64,000 bases of DNA from Aliidiomarina halalkaliphila (GTDB lineage Bacteria; Pseudomonadota; Gammaproteobacteria; Enterobacterales; Alteromonadaceae). The notes under the pieces are model-generated. The model did not search any database. It had not been told where the DNA came from and worked only from the letters and a program-made list of their open reading frames with translations. The position numbers and the translations under genes were made by a program. The DNA is taken from positions 52,990-116,989 of the forward strand of contig NZ_VJWL01000005.1 of NCBI RefSeq assembly GCF_007096385.1. Direction: 5' to 3'. Position 1 is the stretch's first letter; every line of letters begins with the position of its first letter. Positions 1 through 9,129 of the stretch are shown piece by piece.

Positions 1-2897
1 TTTTGATGTGCCTAGCCGAAGCATTGCTACGAATTCCTGATAGCTTTACTGCAGATGCGCTGATTCAAGACAAGTTAGGCAAAGGTGCCTGGAACGATTA
101 CGTGAAAAAAAGCGAATCGATTCTTGTGAACACCGGAACCTGGGGTCTGAATCTCGCAGCGAAAGTCGTCAATCCTCATGGTCGCAGCAAAGATGAACCG
201 GTAAACCGCTTTCGCCGCTTGGTGAAGCGCTTAGGTGAACCTGTTGTACGCACCGCCACCTATCAAGCCATGAAGCTGATGGGCAAACAGTTTGTATTGG
301 GTCGTACCATCGAAGAGGCGCTAAAGAATAGCCGCAAGAACCGTGAGATTGGCTACACCCACAGCTACGATATGCTCGGCGAAGCGGCTCTGACCAGTAA
401 AGATGCAGCCCGTTACAAGCAAGCCTATGTGAATTCAATTCAGCGTGTGGCCTCAGAGGATTTCAATAATCCTGACGTACCTCGGCCAACCATCTCCATT
501 AAATTATCAGCCTTGCACCCGCGTTATGAGCAGGCCAATAAAGAACGGGTACTGACCGAACTCGCATCGACCCTTACCGATCTCATTAAATTGGCGAAAG
601 ATGCCAATGTGGGCGTGAGTATTGATGCGGAAGAAATGGACCGCTTAGAGCTGTCGCTCGATTTGTTTGAGAAAGTGTATCGCAGCGGCGTATGCAAGGG
701 CTGGCCTTACTTTGGACTAGTGGTTCAGGCTTACTCTAAGCGTGCTTTACCTGTGTTGCTTTGGATTAATACTCTGGCCCAAGAGTGCGGCGATGAAATT
801 CCTGTGCGCTTGGTAAAAGGTGCCTACTGGGATACAGAAATTAAGCATTGCCAGCAATTGGGACTTCCGGGATATCCTGTATTTACCCGCAAGGCAAGCA
901 CCGATGTGTCCTATATGGCATGTGCTCGTTACTTATTGAGCGATGCCACCAAAGGCAACATCTATCCACAATTTGCGACACACAATGCGCAAACTATTGT
1001 GACCATTCAGCACTTAGCGAGTGATCGCAAATATGAGTTCCAGCGCTTGCATGGCATGGGTAAAGATCTGTACGACGCATTCTTGGAGAAAAACCCAGGA
1101 AAAACCGTCCGCATCTATGCACCCGTTGGCGCGCACAAAGAACTTCTGCCCTATCTCGTGCGACGTTTGCTCGAGAACGGTGCAAACAGCTCATTCGTGC
1201 ATAAGTTGCTCGATCCAAAAGTGCCAATTGAAGAGTTGGTTGAGCATCCGCTGATTAATCTGCGGAAAAAGCCATCATTGGCTAACGACAAAATTCCTCT
1301 CCCGTCGCAAATTTTCGGGCAACGCAAGAACTCACTGGGGTTAAACATGAATATCGAATCTCAAGGCGCTCCTTTCTTTGAGAAAGTTCGCAGCTATCAG
1401 AATAACCAATGGCAAGGCGGCCCAATCGTTAATGGCAAACTTGTAGAAACCGGACAACGAGTTGGCGTTACCTCACCGCAACAAAGCACCCATCAAATCG
1501 GTACCATTGGTTGGGCCGACGCGGAACTTGCTGAACTCGCCTTAGAGTCGGCAAACAAAGCCTATCCTCGTTGGACCAATACCGACGTAAACGTACGTGC
1601 TGATGCCTTAGAAAAATTGGCCGACTTGTTGGAAGAACACCTGCACGAGCTCATCGCGTTATGTACGCTTGAGGCCGGTAAAACATTACAAGACGGCATC
1701 GACGAAGTTCGCGAAGCCGTGGATTTCTGTCGCTACTACGCCATTCAAGCACGCACGCTTATGGGTAAAGGCGACAAACTGCCAGGACCTACCGGCGAAA
1801 CCAATGAATTGTTTGTGCAAGGCCGCGGTACCTTTGTATGTATTAGCCCATGGAACTTCCCACTCGCGATTTTCCTCGGACAAATTACAGCGGCACTTGC
1901 TACCGGTAACTGCGTGATTGCAAAACCGGCGGAGCAAACGGGTTTAGTTGCCTATCGCGCCGTGCAACTCGCGCTGGAAGCAGGTATCCCGGGCGACGTA
2001 TTGCAATTCTTGCCAGGTAAAGGCGCTGAAGTTGGTGCGTATCTTGTCAGCCAAGAAAACATTGCTGGGGTGTGTTTCACCGGCTCTACCAATACCGCCC
2101 AAGCCATTAACCGCGCACTAGCCGCTCGCACAGGGGCCTTGGTACCACTGATTGCTGAAACTGGCGGTCAGAATGCCATGCTGATCGATTCCACCGCGTT
2201 GCCTGAGCAAGCGGTCACCGACATCGTTGGCAGTGCCTTTAAGAGTGCTGGTCAACGCTGTTCTGCGTTACGTGTCTTGTATGTGCAAGACGACATCGCT
2301 GATCGCATTATCGACTTATTGAAAGGGGCAATGCAGGAGTTGTTGGTGGGTGACCCTATCGACCACAAAACCGATGTTGGCCCGGTGATCGACGGTATCG
2401 CGAAAACCAACCTTGAACAGCATATTATCGATATTCAGCATGTGGGCAAACTGATCTCCGAAGCGCCGATGCCCGAGTACACGCGCGGCGGCACCTTCGT
2501 GACCCCAACAGCCATTGAAATCGATACGATTAGTCAGCTTCATCGCGAGAACTTTGGTCCTATCTTGCATGTGATTCGCTTCCAGCGGGATCAACTAGAC
2601 CAAGTCATCGAAGATATTAACAATACCGGATTTGGCTTAACCTTCGGTATTCATAGCCGTAATGAGACCTTCGCCTATGACGTCGCCAAACGGATTAATG
2701 TCGGTAACGTGTATATCAACCGGAACCAAGTGGGCGCAGTTGTTGGCGTACAACCATTTGGTGGCCGCGGATTGTCAGGGACCGGTCCAAAAGCCGGTGG
2801 CCCACACTATCTGTATGCCTTTATGACCGAGAAAACATTCAGTGACAACATCACAGCAGTGGGCGGAAACGCAACCCTGTTGTCGCTCGGTGACTAA
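1..2897 (+). CDS. putA: Bifunctional proline dehydrogenase / L-glutamate gamma-semialdehyde dehydrogenase PutA (5' end missing)
   Basis: The reading frame is open through the left edge, so the N-terminus (and any ribbon-helix-helix DNA-binding domain) is outside the window. About 965 residues are visible. The first ~430 form the FAD-dependent proline dehydrogenase barrel, with the typical SIKLSALHPRYE, DAEE and RLVKGAYWD motifs. Residues ~470-950 form the aldehyde dehydrogenase, with the general-base Glu in AETGGQNA and the nucleophile Cys in AGQRCSALR (near residue 753). The protein ends soon after the ALDH domain (GGNATLLSLGD), as in shorter PutA proteins without an extra C-terminal domain. 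It oxidises proline to glutamate and channels the P5C intermediate between its two sites. A strong hairpin terminator follows 23 bp after the stop. Whether it also represses its own gene cannot be judged here. Confidence 0.96.
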   Translation, partial: LMCLAEALLRIPDSFTADALIQDKLGKGAWNDYVKKSESILVNTGTWGLNLAAKVVNPHGRSKDEPVNRFRRLVKRLGEPVVRTATYQAMKLMGKQFVLGRTIEEALKNSRKNREIGYTHSYDMLGEAALTSKDAARYKQAYVNSIQRVASEDFNNPDVPRPTISIKLSALHPRYEQANKERVLTELASTLTDLIKLAKDANVGVSIDAEEMDRLELSLDLFEKVYRSGVCKGWPYFGLVVQAYSKRALPVLLWINTLAQECGDEIPVRLVKGAYWDTEIKHCQQLGLPGYPVFTRKASTDVSYMACARYLLSDATKGNIYPQFATHNAQTIVTIQHLASDRKYEFQRLHGMGKDLYDAFLEKNPGKTVRIYAPVGAHKELLPYLVRRLLENGANSSFVHKLLDPKVPIEELVEHPLINLRKKPSLANDKIPLPSQIFGQRKNSLGLNMNIESQGAPFFEKVRSYQNNQWQGGPIVNGKLVETGQRVGVTSPQQSTHQIGTIGWADAELAELALESANKAYPRWTNTDVNVRADALEKLADLLEEHLHELIALCTLEAGKTLQDGIDEVREAVDFCRYYAIQARTLMGKGDKLPGPTGETNELFVQGRGTFVCISPWNFPLAIFLGQITAALATGNCVIAKPAEQTGLVAYRAVQLALEAGIPGDVLQFLPGKGAEVGAYLVSQENIAGVCFTGSTNTAQAINRALAARTGALVPLIAETGGQNAMLIDSTALPEQAVTDIVGSAFKSAGQRCSALRVLYVQDDIADRIIDLLKGAMQELLVGDPIDHKTDVGPVIDGIAKTNLEQHIIDIQHVGKLISEAPMPEYTRGGTFVTPTAIEIDTISQLHRENFGPILHVIRFQRDQLDQVIEDINNTGFGLTFGIHSRNETFAYDVAKRINVGNVYINRNQVGAVVGVQPFGGRGLSGTGPKAGGPHYLYAFMTEKTFSDNITAVGGNATLLSLGD

Positions 2898-2919
2898 GGG
2901 CTGCGTTTGAAACACGCAC

Positions 2920-2951
2920 AAAAAACGGCCATCCATGATGGCCGTTTTTTT
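2920..2951. terminator. Bidirectional rho-independent terminator
   Basis: A 14-bp perfect inverted repeat (2920-2933 with 2937-2950) encloses a 3-nt loop, with an A-run on the left and a T-run on the right. It can therefore end putA on the plus strand and the small membrane gene on the minus strand. Confidence 0.9.
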
Positions 2952-2968
2952 GTATCCTCAGAGCGCTA

Positions 2969-3136
2969 TTACTTTGGTCCGGCGAGAAACCAAACAATAA
3001 AACCGATAATAGGCAATAAAACAACGAGCACAACCCACAGCGCTTTGTTACCAGTACTCACTCCGCTTTGCATGATGTTCACCAATGCCCAGATAATCAA
3101 AATGAGATGAATAATACCTAAAAGACCTGTACCCAT
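2969..3136 (-). CDS. Small membrane protein, PLDc_N-like (55 aa)
   Basis: An ATG at 3136 follows an AGGAG ribosome-binding site and encodes 55 residues ending ...WFLAGPK. There are two hydrophobic segments (about residues 4-21 and 33-52) joined by a short polar loop, SGVSTGNKALW. The second segment contains LLPIIGFIVWF. This two-helix layout with W..L....PiiG.i.W matches the phospholipase D / cardiolipin synthase N-terminal (PLDc_N) family, which also occurs as stand-alone small membrane proteins of unknown role. The gene converges on putA across the shared terminator and is divergent from rlmD. Family assignment is by motif only. Confidence 0.75.
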   Translation of the reverse strand: MGTGLLGIIHLILIIWALVNIMQSGVSTGNKALWVVLVVLLPIIGFIVWFLAGPK

Positions 3137-3305
3137 TCTCTAGCTCCTGTATATGGCCACAACGCATACTTGAGCGTTGCTTAACGCGGATTACGCTTGG
3201 CTAACCCCATTAAACCTAGCAGAATTTGAAAGAAACACACGGTGACCGTGCTAAAATAGCTGAATTCAGGCATAACCTTTACATACAGATACACTAGGCC
3301 CATTC

Positions 3306-4748
3306 ATGGCATCTTTATTTGATCGATATCAGAAAGAAAAACGACAGAAGAAAAACAAGGCGAAACAAGCACAAAGCCAGCGTCAACAACCGGCAATGAC
3401 AACGCCCACTTCCCCTGGTTTACATATCGAGCGACTCAGCCATGAAGGTCGCGGTATCGCCCACGACGCGCAAGGAAAAACGGTATTTGTTGAAGGGGCC
3501 CTTCCGGGTGAGTCCGTGACTGCGCAAATTACCCAAAGTCGCAGCCGCTATAACGAAGCCCATGTTGTACAAATATTACAACATGCTCCTGATCGCGTAA
3601 CACCTCGCTGCCAGCATGCCGAAGTGTGTGGTGGCTGTTCGTTGCAACACATGAGCCACAACGCGCAGGTTAGCCATAAACAACAAGTGATTCGTGAGCA
3701 CTTTCACCATTTAGCCACGCATCAGCTAATCGATATGGCGGCCATTCAAGCGCCGGCACTGACAAGCGCAGCTTATGGTTATCGCCGCAAAGCACGTTTG
3801 AGTGTTACCAAAACCAAATCACAAGGGTTAGTCGTCGGTTTTCGCGCTCGTGCATCGAAACAGATTATCCCTATTCAAGAATGCCCTATTCTGACCGAAG
3901 CGCTGCAGCCGATGATACCGGCCTTACAAAACTTTGTTCCTCAGTTAGCGGGACATGCGCACATAGGACACATTGAACTCATCGCCGGAGATAAGAAAAA
4001 CCATCTGGTGGTTCGCGTTATGCAACCTATGTCATTGGCAGACCAAAAGCATTGGCGAGCATTTTCAGAGCAACATCAGGTGCAGATTATTGTGGCATCG
4101 ACCCCATATACCGAGGGGCCATTGCGCTACCAAGTGTTGCACCAAGATGCCATGGAACCATTGGCCTATAGCCTCGAGGTTGGTGAGCGTACACTCACAC
4201 TGGAGTTCCAACCTGGCGATTTCGTTCAGGTCAATACTGAGGTAAACAAGCGCATGGTTGCCCAGGCCCTCGATTGGTTAAACTTGCAGCCAAATGAACG
4301 TGTATTGGAGCTGTTCTGCGGCTTTGGCAATTTTACCTTACCGATGGCTACGCAATGCGAAAGTGTACTAGGTGTGGAAGGCAGCTTGAGTCAAGTAGAG
4401 CAAGGCAGCAAAAATGCGCAACTGAACCAATTTGATAATCTCCGTTTCACATCAGCAGACCTGAATCAGCCACTCAATAAATTCAGTTGGGCTAAAAACT
4501 CGTTCGACGTGGTAGTACTCGATCCACCTCGCGCAGGTGCCGAGCATGTGTGCCAACAAATATCAATATTGGCGCCGGTGCGCATTCTTTATGTATCCTG
4601 TGACCCCGCAACCCTTGCCCGGGATGCGGAAATTCTCGTGGCCCAGGGCTATGTTCTCAAACAATGGGGAATGCTCGACATGTTCCCGCAAACAGGCCAT
4701 ATGGAAACTATGAGTCTTTTTGTGCGAGCCAACGATCAAGGTGATTAG
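3306..4748 (+). CDS. rlmD: 23S rRNA (uracil-1939-C5)-methyltransferase RlmD
   Basis: The 480-residue product is an SAM-dependent RNA methyltransferase that makes m5U1939 in 23S rRNA. An N-terminal TRAM domain (about 40-95) is followed by a [4Fe-4S] cysteine set, [10 protein letters not shown] plus a later Cys in IQECPIL. Next come the central insert and a Rossmann methyltransferase domain with [19 protein letters not shown] and the nucleophile Cys in [12 protein letters not shown] basic stretch of ~30 residues rich in K, Q and R precedes the TRAM domain and is longer than in E. coli RlmD (433 aa). A start at the internal ATG 3396 is possible, but neither start has a strong ribosome-binding site. 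The 3' end overlaps the convergent YaiI-family gene by 41 bp. Confidence 0.95.
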   Translation: MASLFDRYQKEKRQKKNKAKQAQSQRQQPAMTTPTSPGLHIERLSHEGRGIAHDAQGKTVFVEGALPGESVTAQITQSRSRYNEAHVVQILQHAPDRVTPRCQHAEVCGGCSLQHMSHNAQVSHKQQVIREHFHHLATHQLIDMAAIQAPALTSAAYGYRRKARLSVTKTKSQGLVVGFRARASKQIIPIQECPILTEALQPMIPALQNFVPQLAGHAHIGHIELIAGDKKNHLVVRVMQPMSLADQKHWRAFSEQHQVQIIVASTPYTEGPLRYQVLHQDAMEPLAYSLEVGERTLTLEFQPGDFVQVNTEVNKRMVAQALDWLNLQPNERVLELFCGFGNFTLPMATQCESVLGVEGSLSQVEQGSKNAQLNQFDNLRFTSADLNQPLNKFSWAKNSFDVVVLDPPRAGAEHVCQQISILAPVRILYVSCDPATLARDAEILVAQGYVLKQWGMLDMFPQTGHMETMSLFVRANDQGD

Positions 4749-5160
4749 CAAATTTTTGTCGGTCCGCCTGAGTTAACGGTGGCGGGCCACCCGTATGCAC
4801 TCCACTGGCCCGCATTGTGTCCATAAAGTCGCGCATATTCAGGCGCTCCCCTATTGACTCGGTGGTATACAGCTCACCGCGAGGACTTAACGCCTGCGCA
4901 CCTTTTTTGATCACATCAGCAGCAAGTGGGATGTCACTGGTAATCACCAAATCATTCACGCCACAGCGCTCTGCAATCGCGTCATCGGCCACGTCAAAGC
5001 CTGCTGCCACCTGCACAACATCTATAAACCGAGACGGTGGCACTTTTATCCGTTGATTAGCCACCAAGGTAAGTTTTGTTTGAGTTCGATTTGCAGCCCG
5101 ATATAAGATATCTCGGATTACCACTGGGCATGCATCTGCATCAATCCAAATTTGCGCCAC
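4708..5160 (-). CDS. yaiI: UPF0178 (YaiI/YqxD, DUF188) family protein
   Basis: With the GTG start at 5160 the product is 150 residues, matching the ~150 residues usual for YaiI. A longer frame opens upstream to 5238, but those 26 residues are not family-like. The N-terminus [10 protein letters not shown], then [22 protein letters not shown] and SPRGE are the conserved blocks of this family, which is related to PIN/NYN-type nuclease folds. The conserved Asp residues suggest metal binding, but the biochemical role is not established. The gene is convergent with rlmD (41-bp overlap) and divergent from the GGDEF-EAL gene. Confidence 0.9.
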   Translation of the reverse strand: MAQIWIDADACPVVIRDILYRAANRTQTKLTLVANQRIKVPPSRFIDVVQVAAGFDVADDAIAERCGVNDLVITSDIPLAADVIKKGAQALSPRGELYTTESIGERLNMRDFMDTMRASGVHTGGPPPLTQADRQKFANHLDRWLAQKDS

Positions 5161-5260
5161 TTGAGTATAAGCCTTGAAGTAGTAGTTGAAAAATAAATAG
5201 AAATTTCGACCAGTTAAACTAAACTGGTTGGTACACAATGGTCCTGTCTTTGGAGCCCAC

Positions 5261-7525
5261 TTGCAAGCGATTAACGATCAAAGCCGCTTAGCATTCTATC
5301 AGATGGTCGCGAAAGTTTCGGCGCGTTTTGTTGCGTCTAAAGTAGATGATATCGACAGCTCTATTAATCAGGCTTTGGCCGATATCGGCGCTTTTTTCCA
5401 TGCCGACCGCAGTTACATATTTGAATTTAGCGAGCACCTAAAGTTTGCTGATAACACCTATGAATGGTGCGCTCCTGGGGTTTCTGCAGAAATAGACAAC
5501 CTCAAAGACCTGCCAATGGATATGTATAAAGATTGGATTGGCGATTGGCAAGCAGGCCGCTCCATCCCAATTTCAGATGTACAAAGCCTAGACCCCAATA
5601 GCCCCGAGCGAGCTCTTTTAGAACCGCAAGGAATGCGTGCATTACTCATGGTGCCTCTACCGAGTGATGAAGGCTTGCAAGGCATCTTCGGCATCGACTT
5701 AATGCAGCACCCCTATGACTGGCAAGAAGAGCAAGTCACATTGCTGCAAGTGATTGGCGAGATCGTATCAAGCGCATTACAGCGCAAACGCGCCGACCAA
5801 TCCTTTCGTTTACGCCAACTTATCTCACGCATTGCAGTCGAATTTATTAATCTGCCGACACAAAAAGTCGATGCCACTGTACGCAAGGCCCTTTCACAAA
5901 TTCGAGCCTTCTTGGGGCTACGAGATATCAGCATTAAGCGACCTTTAGCGCAAACATTTCAAAATGAGCACCGCAATCTTTTTAAGCAGTTACAAAAACA
6001 ACCCGTACTAACCACGTCCTTTCAGCTTGGCGTTCCACTCAAGAAAGATTTGCCTGCGTTAGGAGTGTTGCTGCGCCATGGTGACACCGAGCTTGGAGTT
6101 TTGCGTGCAGTGCATAACTCTCGGCGTATTTTCGAGCAAAATGAAATCATCGAATCCTTGCAGTTGATTACCGACCTCATTGCCGGCACATTGGTTCGCA
6201 AAGCAACAGAGCAAAAAGTAGAACACCTCGCCTATTTCGACGAATTGACCGACTTACCAAATCGCCGTTTGCTAACCAATCGACTCGAACATGCGCTCAG
6301 TGTTGCCAGCTCTCAAGCGCATACATGTGCGTTACTGTATCTCGATCTGGATCATTTTAAGCGCATTAACGACAGCTTAGGGCGGGATGCAGGCGATTTA
6401 CTGCTGCAATATACAAGTAAACGATTACTCGCCGCTGTTGGTGAGGGCGACACTGTGGCCCGAGTCGGCGGCGACCAATTTGTTGTGCTTATGGAAAGCC
6501 CATTTGAAAGCGAGGAGCAGGCGGTATTGAAGGTGCAGGATTGCGGTGAACGGGTGCGCAGCGAACTAGCTCGACCGTTTCGGCTTGATGGTCACACCTT
6601 CCACGGTTCCGCAAGCGTAGGGATTGTCTATGGTAAACATCATGAAACTCCTGCTAGCCTGCTCAAACAGGCAGAACTTGCGATGTACCGGGCCAAAGCC
6701 CAAGGTCGCAATACCATTCAGTATTACGACCCTGCCATGCAGCAAGAAGCCGTCGAACGGGCACAACTTTATGCCGATTTGCGCACAGCCATAGCCGAGG
6801 AGCAATTTGAAGTGTATTACCAGGCACAAAGCGATGCCAGTGAACGCATTATTGGTGCCGAAGCCCTAGTTCGTTGGAATCACCCCACCCGAGGGTTGCT
6901 CGCTCCAGGGCGTTTTATTGAATTTGCAGAAGAAACGGGACTGATTGGCGGGATCGGGCGTTTGGTCTTGAAGTCAACCTGTCACTTATTGAAACACCTA
7001 GACGACGCGGGATACTCTATCCCTATCGCAGTGAACATCAGCGCAGAGCACATTCTACAACCGGAATTTTTACAAGATATTCATGACATCTTGCAGGCAA
7101 CTGGGGCTAAACCGGAACGCCTGAAATTCGAGATCACCGAAAGTGCGATGATCCGTGATACCCATACGGTTGTTGAGCACATGCTCGAGTTACAAAAACT
7201 CGGAATACGCTTCTCACTCGATGATTTTGGAACCGGTTACTCGTCTCTTTCCTATTTAAAAGCATTGCCTATACACGAGATCAAACTCGATTTACGCTTT
7301 GTTCAAGATATGGTCATCAACAAAGACGATGCCGCCATTGCTGATCTTGTGTTTAATTTAGCAAAAGCAATGAAACTTGAGGTTATCGCAGAGGGCGTGG
7401 CTCAAGAAACGCAAAAAGATTTTCTCTTGAAGCTCGGCTGTAATCGTTTCCAAGGCTTTTTGTTTTGTCATCCGCTGCCGGTTGCTGAGTTTTGGCAGTT
7501 TCTCGAGTCAACACACGCCGAGTGA
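5261..7525 (+). CDS. GAF-GGDEF-EAL cyclic-di-GMP signalling protein
   Basis: I place the start at TTG 5261, five bases after a GGAG box. An in-frame TTG at 5228 lacks such a box. The ~754-residue protein has an N-terminal GAF-like sensor (about 15-175), a second divergent GAF-like region (to ~320), a GGDEF domain and a C-terminal EAL domain. No membrane helix or signal peptide is seen, so it is probably cytoplasmic. The cyclase signature reads GGDQF (near residue 403), with Gln for the usual Glu, and there is no RxxD inhibitory site. The EAL domain keeps the residues expected for a phosphodiesterase: EAL, the N of [25 protein letters not shown] and QG. I infer a c-di-GMP phosphodiesterase with a regulatory or weak cyclase domain. 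It converges on a diguanylate cyclase gene. Confidence 0.92.
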   Translation: MQAINDQSRLAFYQMVAKVSARFVASKVDDIDSSINQALADIGAFFHADRSYIFEFSEHLKFADNTYEWCAPGVSAEIDNLKDLPMDMYKDWIGDWQAGRSIPISDVQSLDPNSPERALLEPQGMRALLMVPLPSDEGLQGIFGIDLMQHPYDWQEEQVTLLQVIGEIVSSALQRKRADQSFRLRQLISRIAVEFINLPTQKVDATVRKALSQIRAFLGLRDISIKRPLAQTFQNEHRNLFKQLQKQPVLTTSFQLGVPLKKDLPALGVLLRHGDTELGVLRAVHNSRRIFEQNEIIESLQLITDLIAGTLVRKATEQKVEHLAYFDELTDLPNRRLLTNRLEHALSVASSQAHTCALLYLDLDHFKRINDSLGRDAGDLLLQYTSKRLLAAVGEGDTVARVGGDQFVVLMESPFESEEQAVLKVQDCGERVRSELARPFRLDGHTFHGSASVGIVYGKHHETPASLLKQAELAMYRAKAQGRNTIQYYDPAMQQEAVERAQLYADLRTAIAEEQFEVYYQAQSDASERIIGAEALVRWNHPTRGLLAPGRFIEFAEETGLIGGIGRLVLKSTCHLLKHLDDAGYSIPIAVNISAEHILQPEFLQDIHDILQATGAKPERLKFEITESAMIRDTHTVVEHMLELQKLGIRFSLDDFGTGYSSLSYLKALPIHEIKLDLRFVQDMVINKDDAAIADLVFNLAKAMKLEVIAEGVAQETQKDFLLKLGCNRFQGFLFCHPLPVAEFWQFLESTHAE

Positions 7526-7535
7526 TAATCCGCTC

Positions 7536-8984
7536 CTAGCGTCTGCGCTTGCGCCCCATCAGCCCCTGATCCGCACGTTGCAGGGCTTCTTCTAAAGTTT
7601 CTTCTGGCTCCACTTGTACCATGCCATAAGATGCTGAAATGGGCTCGTCCAAACCATCTACCGCGATATACTCAAAGGCTTGGCGAATACGCGCCATCAC
7701 TTTGGCACCGCTTGCCTCCGTCAGTCCAGGCAAAAGAATAAGAAACTCGTCTCCACCAAAGCGCCCGCATAAATCCGAAGGGCGCAATTGACTCTTTAAT
7801 ACATCAGCCACGGCGATCAGGGCCTTGTCACCCACCGCATGACCGTAGGTATCATTGATTCGCTTAAAGTGGTCAATATCGAGCATTAACAAGGTAATAG
7901 GATATTGATAATGACTGGCCCGCTCTAGCTCATCGACAGCCAACTCGGTGAAATAACCGCGAGAACTAACGCCTGTTAAATAATCGTACTGGGCTTGCAA
8001 CTGTAACTGCTGGTTCTGCGCCAGCAACACTGGAACGGCTAAGCCAAAGTATACACTTGCGGCAATCACGGTAACCGCAAATTGATACACCATGGCCGAC
8101 TCACCTAAATCAAAGATATTTACGCCAATCGCAAGAGACAAGCTAAACACCCCTAAACTAATGGCGGTGCGTAACGCGTTTTCGGTGTAGGCAATCCACA
8201 TTTGCGGGATAATCAGGAAAAATACGGCGAAGGCGACATCACGATGCTCAAACCACCAAGACAAAAGAATACAGGTGTAGAGCAGCGAAAGTAGTAGTGT
8301 CAGCTTAACCCCAAACTGGTAAATAGGCGTCGGTTCAGTGCTGATCCGCAACGTACGCACCCAACTAGATAAGTGCGGTTGTCGCCACAGCATTAACACC
8401 ATAAACAATGGGGTGAGTACAAGCACCCCAGCCATATCGCCAATCCACCATGGAAGCCAAATCGTGTACACATCGAAAATGCTAACGGTGCCGGCAATCA
8501 AAAGTACTTGGGTGCCCAAGAAAGATGCCAATAACGACGTAAGCGCACCCAACGCAAGAAACGACATCACCATGACCGGTAAATCACGCACGACGCCAAA
8601 GCGCACAAATTGGCGCAACAAGGCGGCACCTAATCCATAGGAAAACGAAATAGCGAAGGTGAATAAGAGACCCACAAAGAGGGTCTCGGTGAGCGTTTGT
8701 CCCGCATCATAAATGATGTTCATCCAGAAGGTGGTGAGCAGCATAGCCGCCGCCAGCGGAATCAAGGCGCGGACACCGAAGATGAGAAATGCAGCAAGTG
8801 TCCAGCCTGCCGGAGGAAACCACAGACTCGCATGGGGGGCGTATTCCATCAGCGCAGAAACACGCCATAAGAAAACATAACCTAAGAACAGCAGCAGTCC
8901 GCGCACTAACGTTAATTCGCTAGATTGTTCAAAAACACGCGGTGTTTGATCATCCTGTTGAAGTTTTCCGCTTAATTCATCCAT
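7536..8984 (-). CDS. MASE1-domain membrane diguanylate cyclase
   Basis: The 482-residue product has an N-terminal MASE1 sensor region of about eight to ten hydrophobic segments (residues ~25-315), with the typical SLWFPPAGWTLA motif. A C-terminal GGDEF domain follows (~330-480). The catalytic signature GGDEF is intact, and an RPSD inhibitory I-site sits at the canonical distance upstream (RPSDLCGRFGGDEF). It should therefore be an active, product-inhibited diguanylate cyclase in the inner membrane. It lies tail-to-tail, with a 10-bp gap, against the GAF-GGDEF-EAL gene, so the two may set opposing c-di-GMP activities. The MASE1 ligand is unknown. Confidence 0.93.
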   Translation of the reverse strand: MDELSGKLQQDDQTPRVFEQSSELTLVRGLLLFLGYVFLWRVSALMEYAPHASLWFPPAGWTLAAFLIFGVRALIPLAAAMLLTTFWMNIIYDAGQTLTETLFVGLLFTFAISFSYGLGAALLRQFVRFGVVRDLPVMVMSFLALGALTSLLASFLGTQVLLIAGTVSIFDVYTIWLPWWIGDMAGVLVLTPLFMVLMLWRQPHLSSWVRTLRISTEPTPIYQFGVKLTLLLSLLYTCILLSWWFEHRDVAFAVFFLIIPQMWIAYTENALRTAISLGVFSLSLAIGVNIFDLGESAMVYQFAVTVIAASVYFGLAVPVLLAQNQQLQLQAQYDYLTGVSSRGYFTELAVDELERASHYQYPITLLMLDIDHFKRINDTYGHAVGDKALIAVADVLKSQLRPSDLCGRFGGDEFLILLPGLTEASGAKVMARIRQAFEYIAVDGLDEPISASYGMVQVEPEETLEEALQRADQGLMGRKRRR

Positions 8985-9074
8985 TGTTTTATCATTTTTA
9001 TGGTACCTAGCGTTGATGTATTCAAAATACGTGAATCAGGTAAAGATGCAAAGGATAAGTTGCCCGATGCCGCG

Positions 9075-9104
9075 CAAAAAAAACCTCGGCGATAGCCGAG
9101 GTTT
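9075..9104 (-). terminator. Rho-independent terminator of the acyl-CoA dehydrogenase gene
   Basis: A 10-bp perfect stem (9081-9090 with 9095-9104) with loop GATA is followed on the minus strand by a run of T. It lies 26 bp after the stop codon of the gene ending at 9130. Confidence 0.88.
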
Positions 9105-9129
9105 GATGTAGTTGATTGATACCTTTTGA

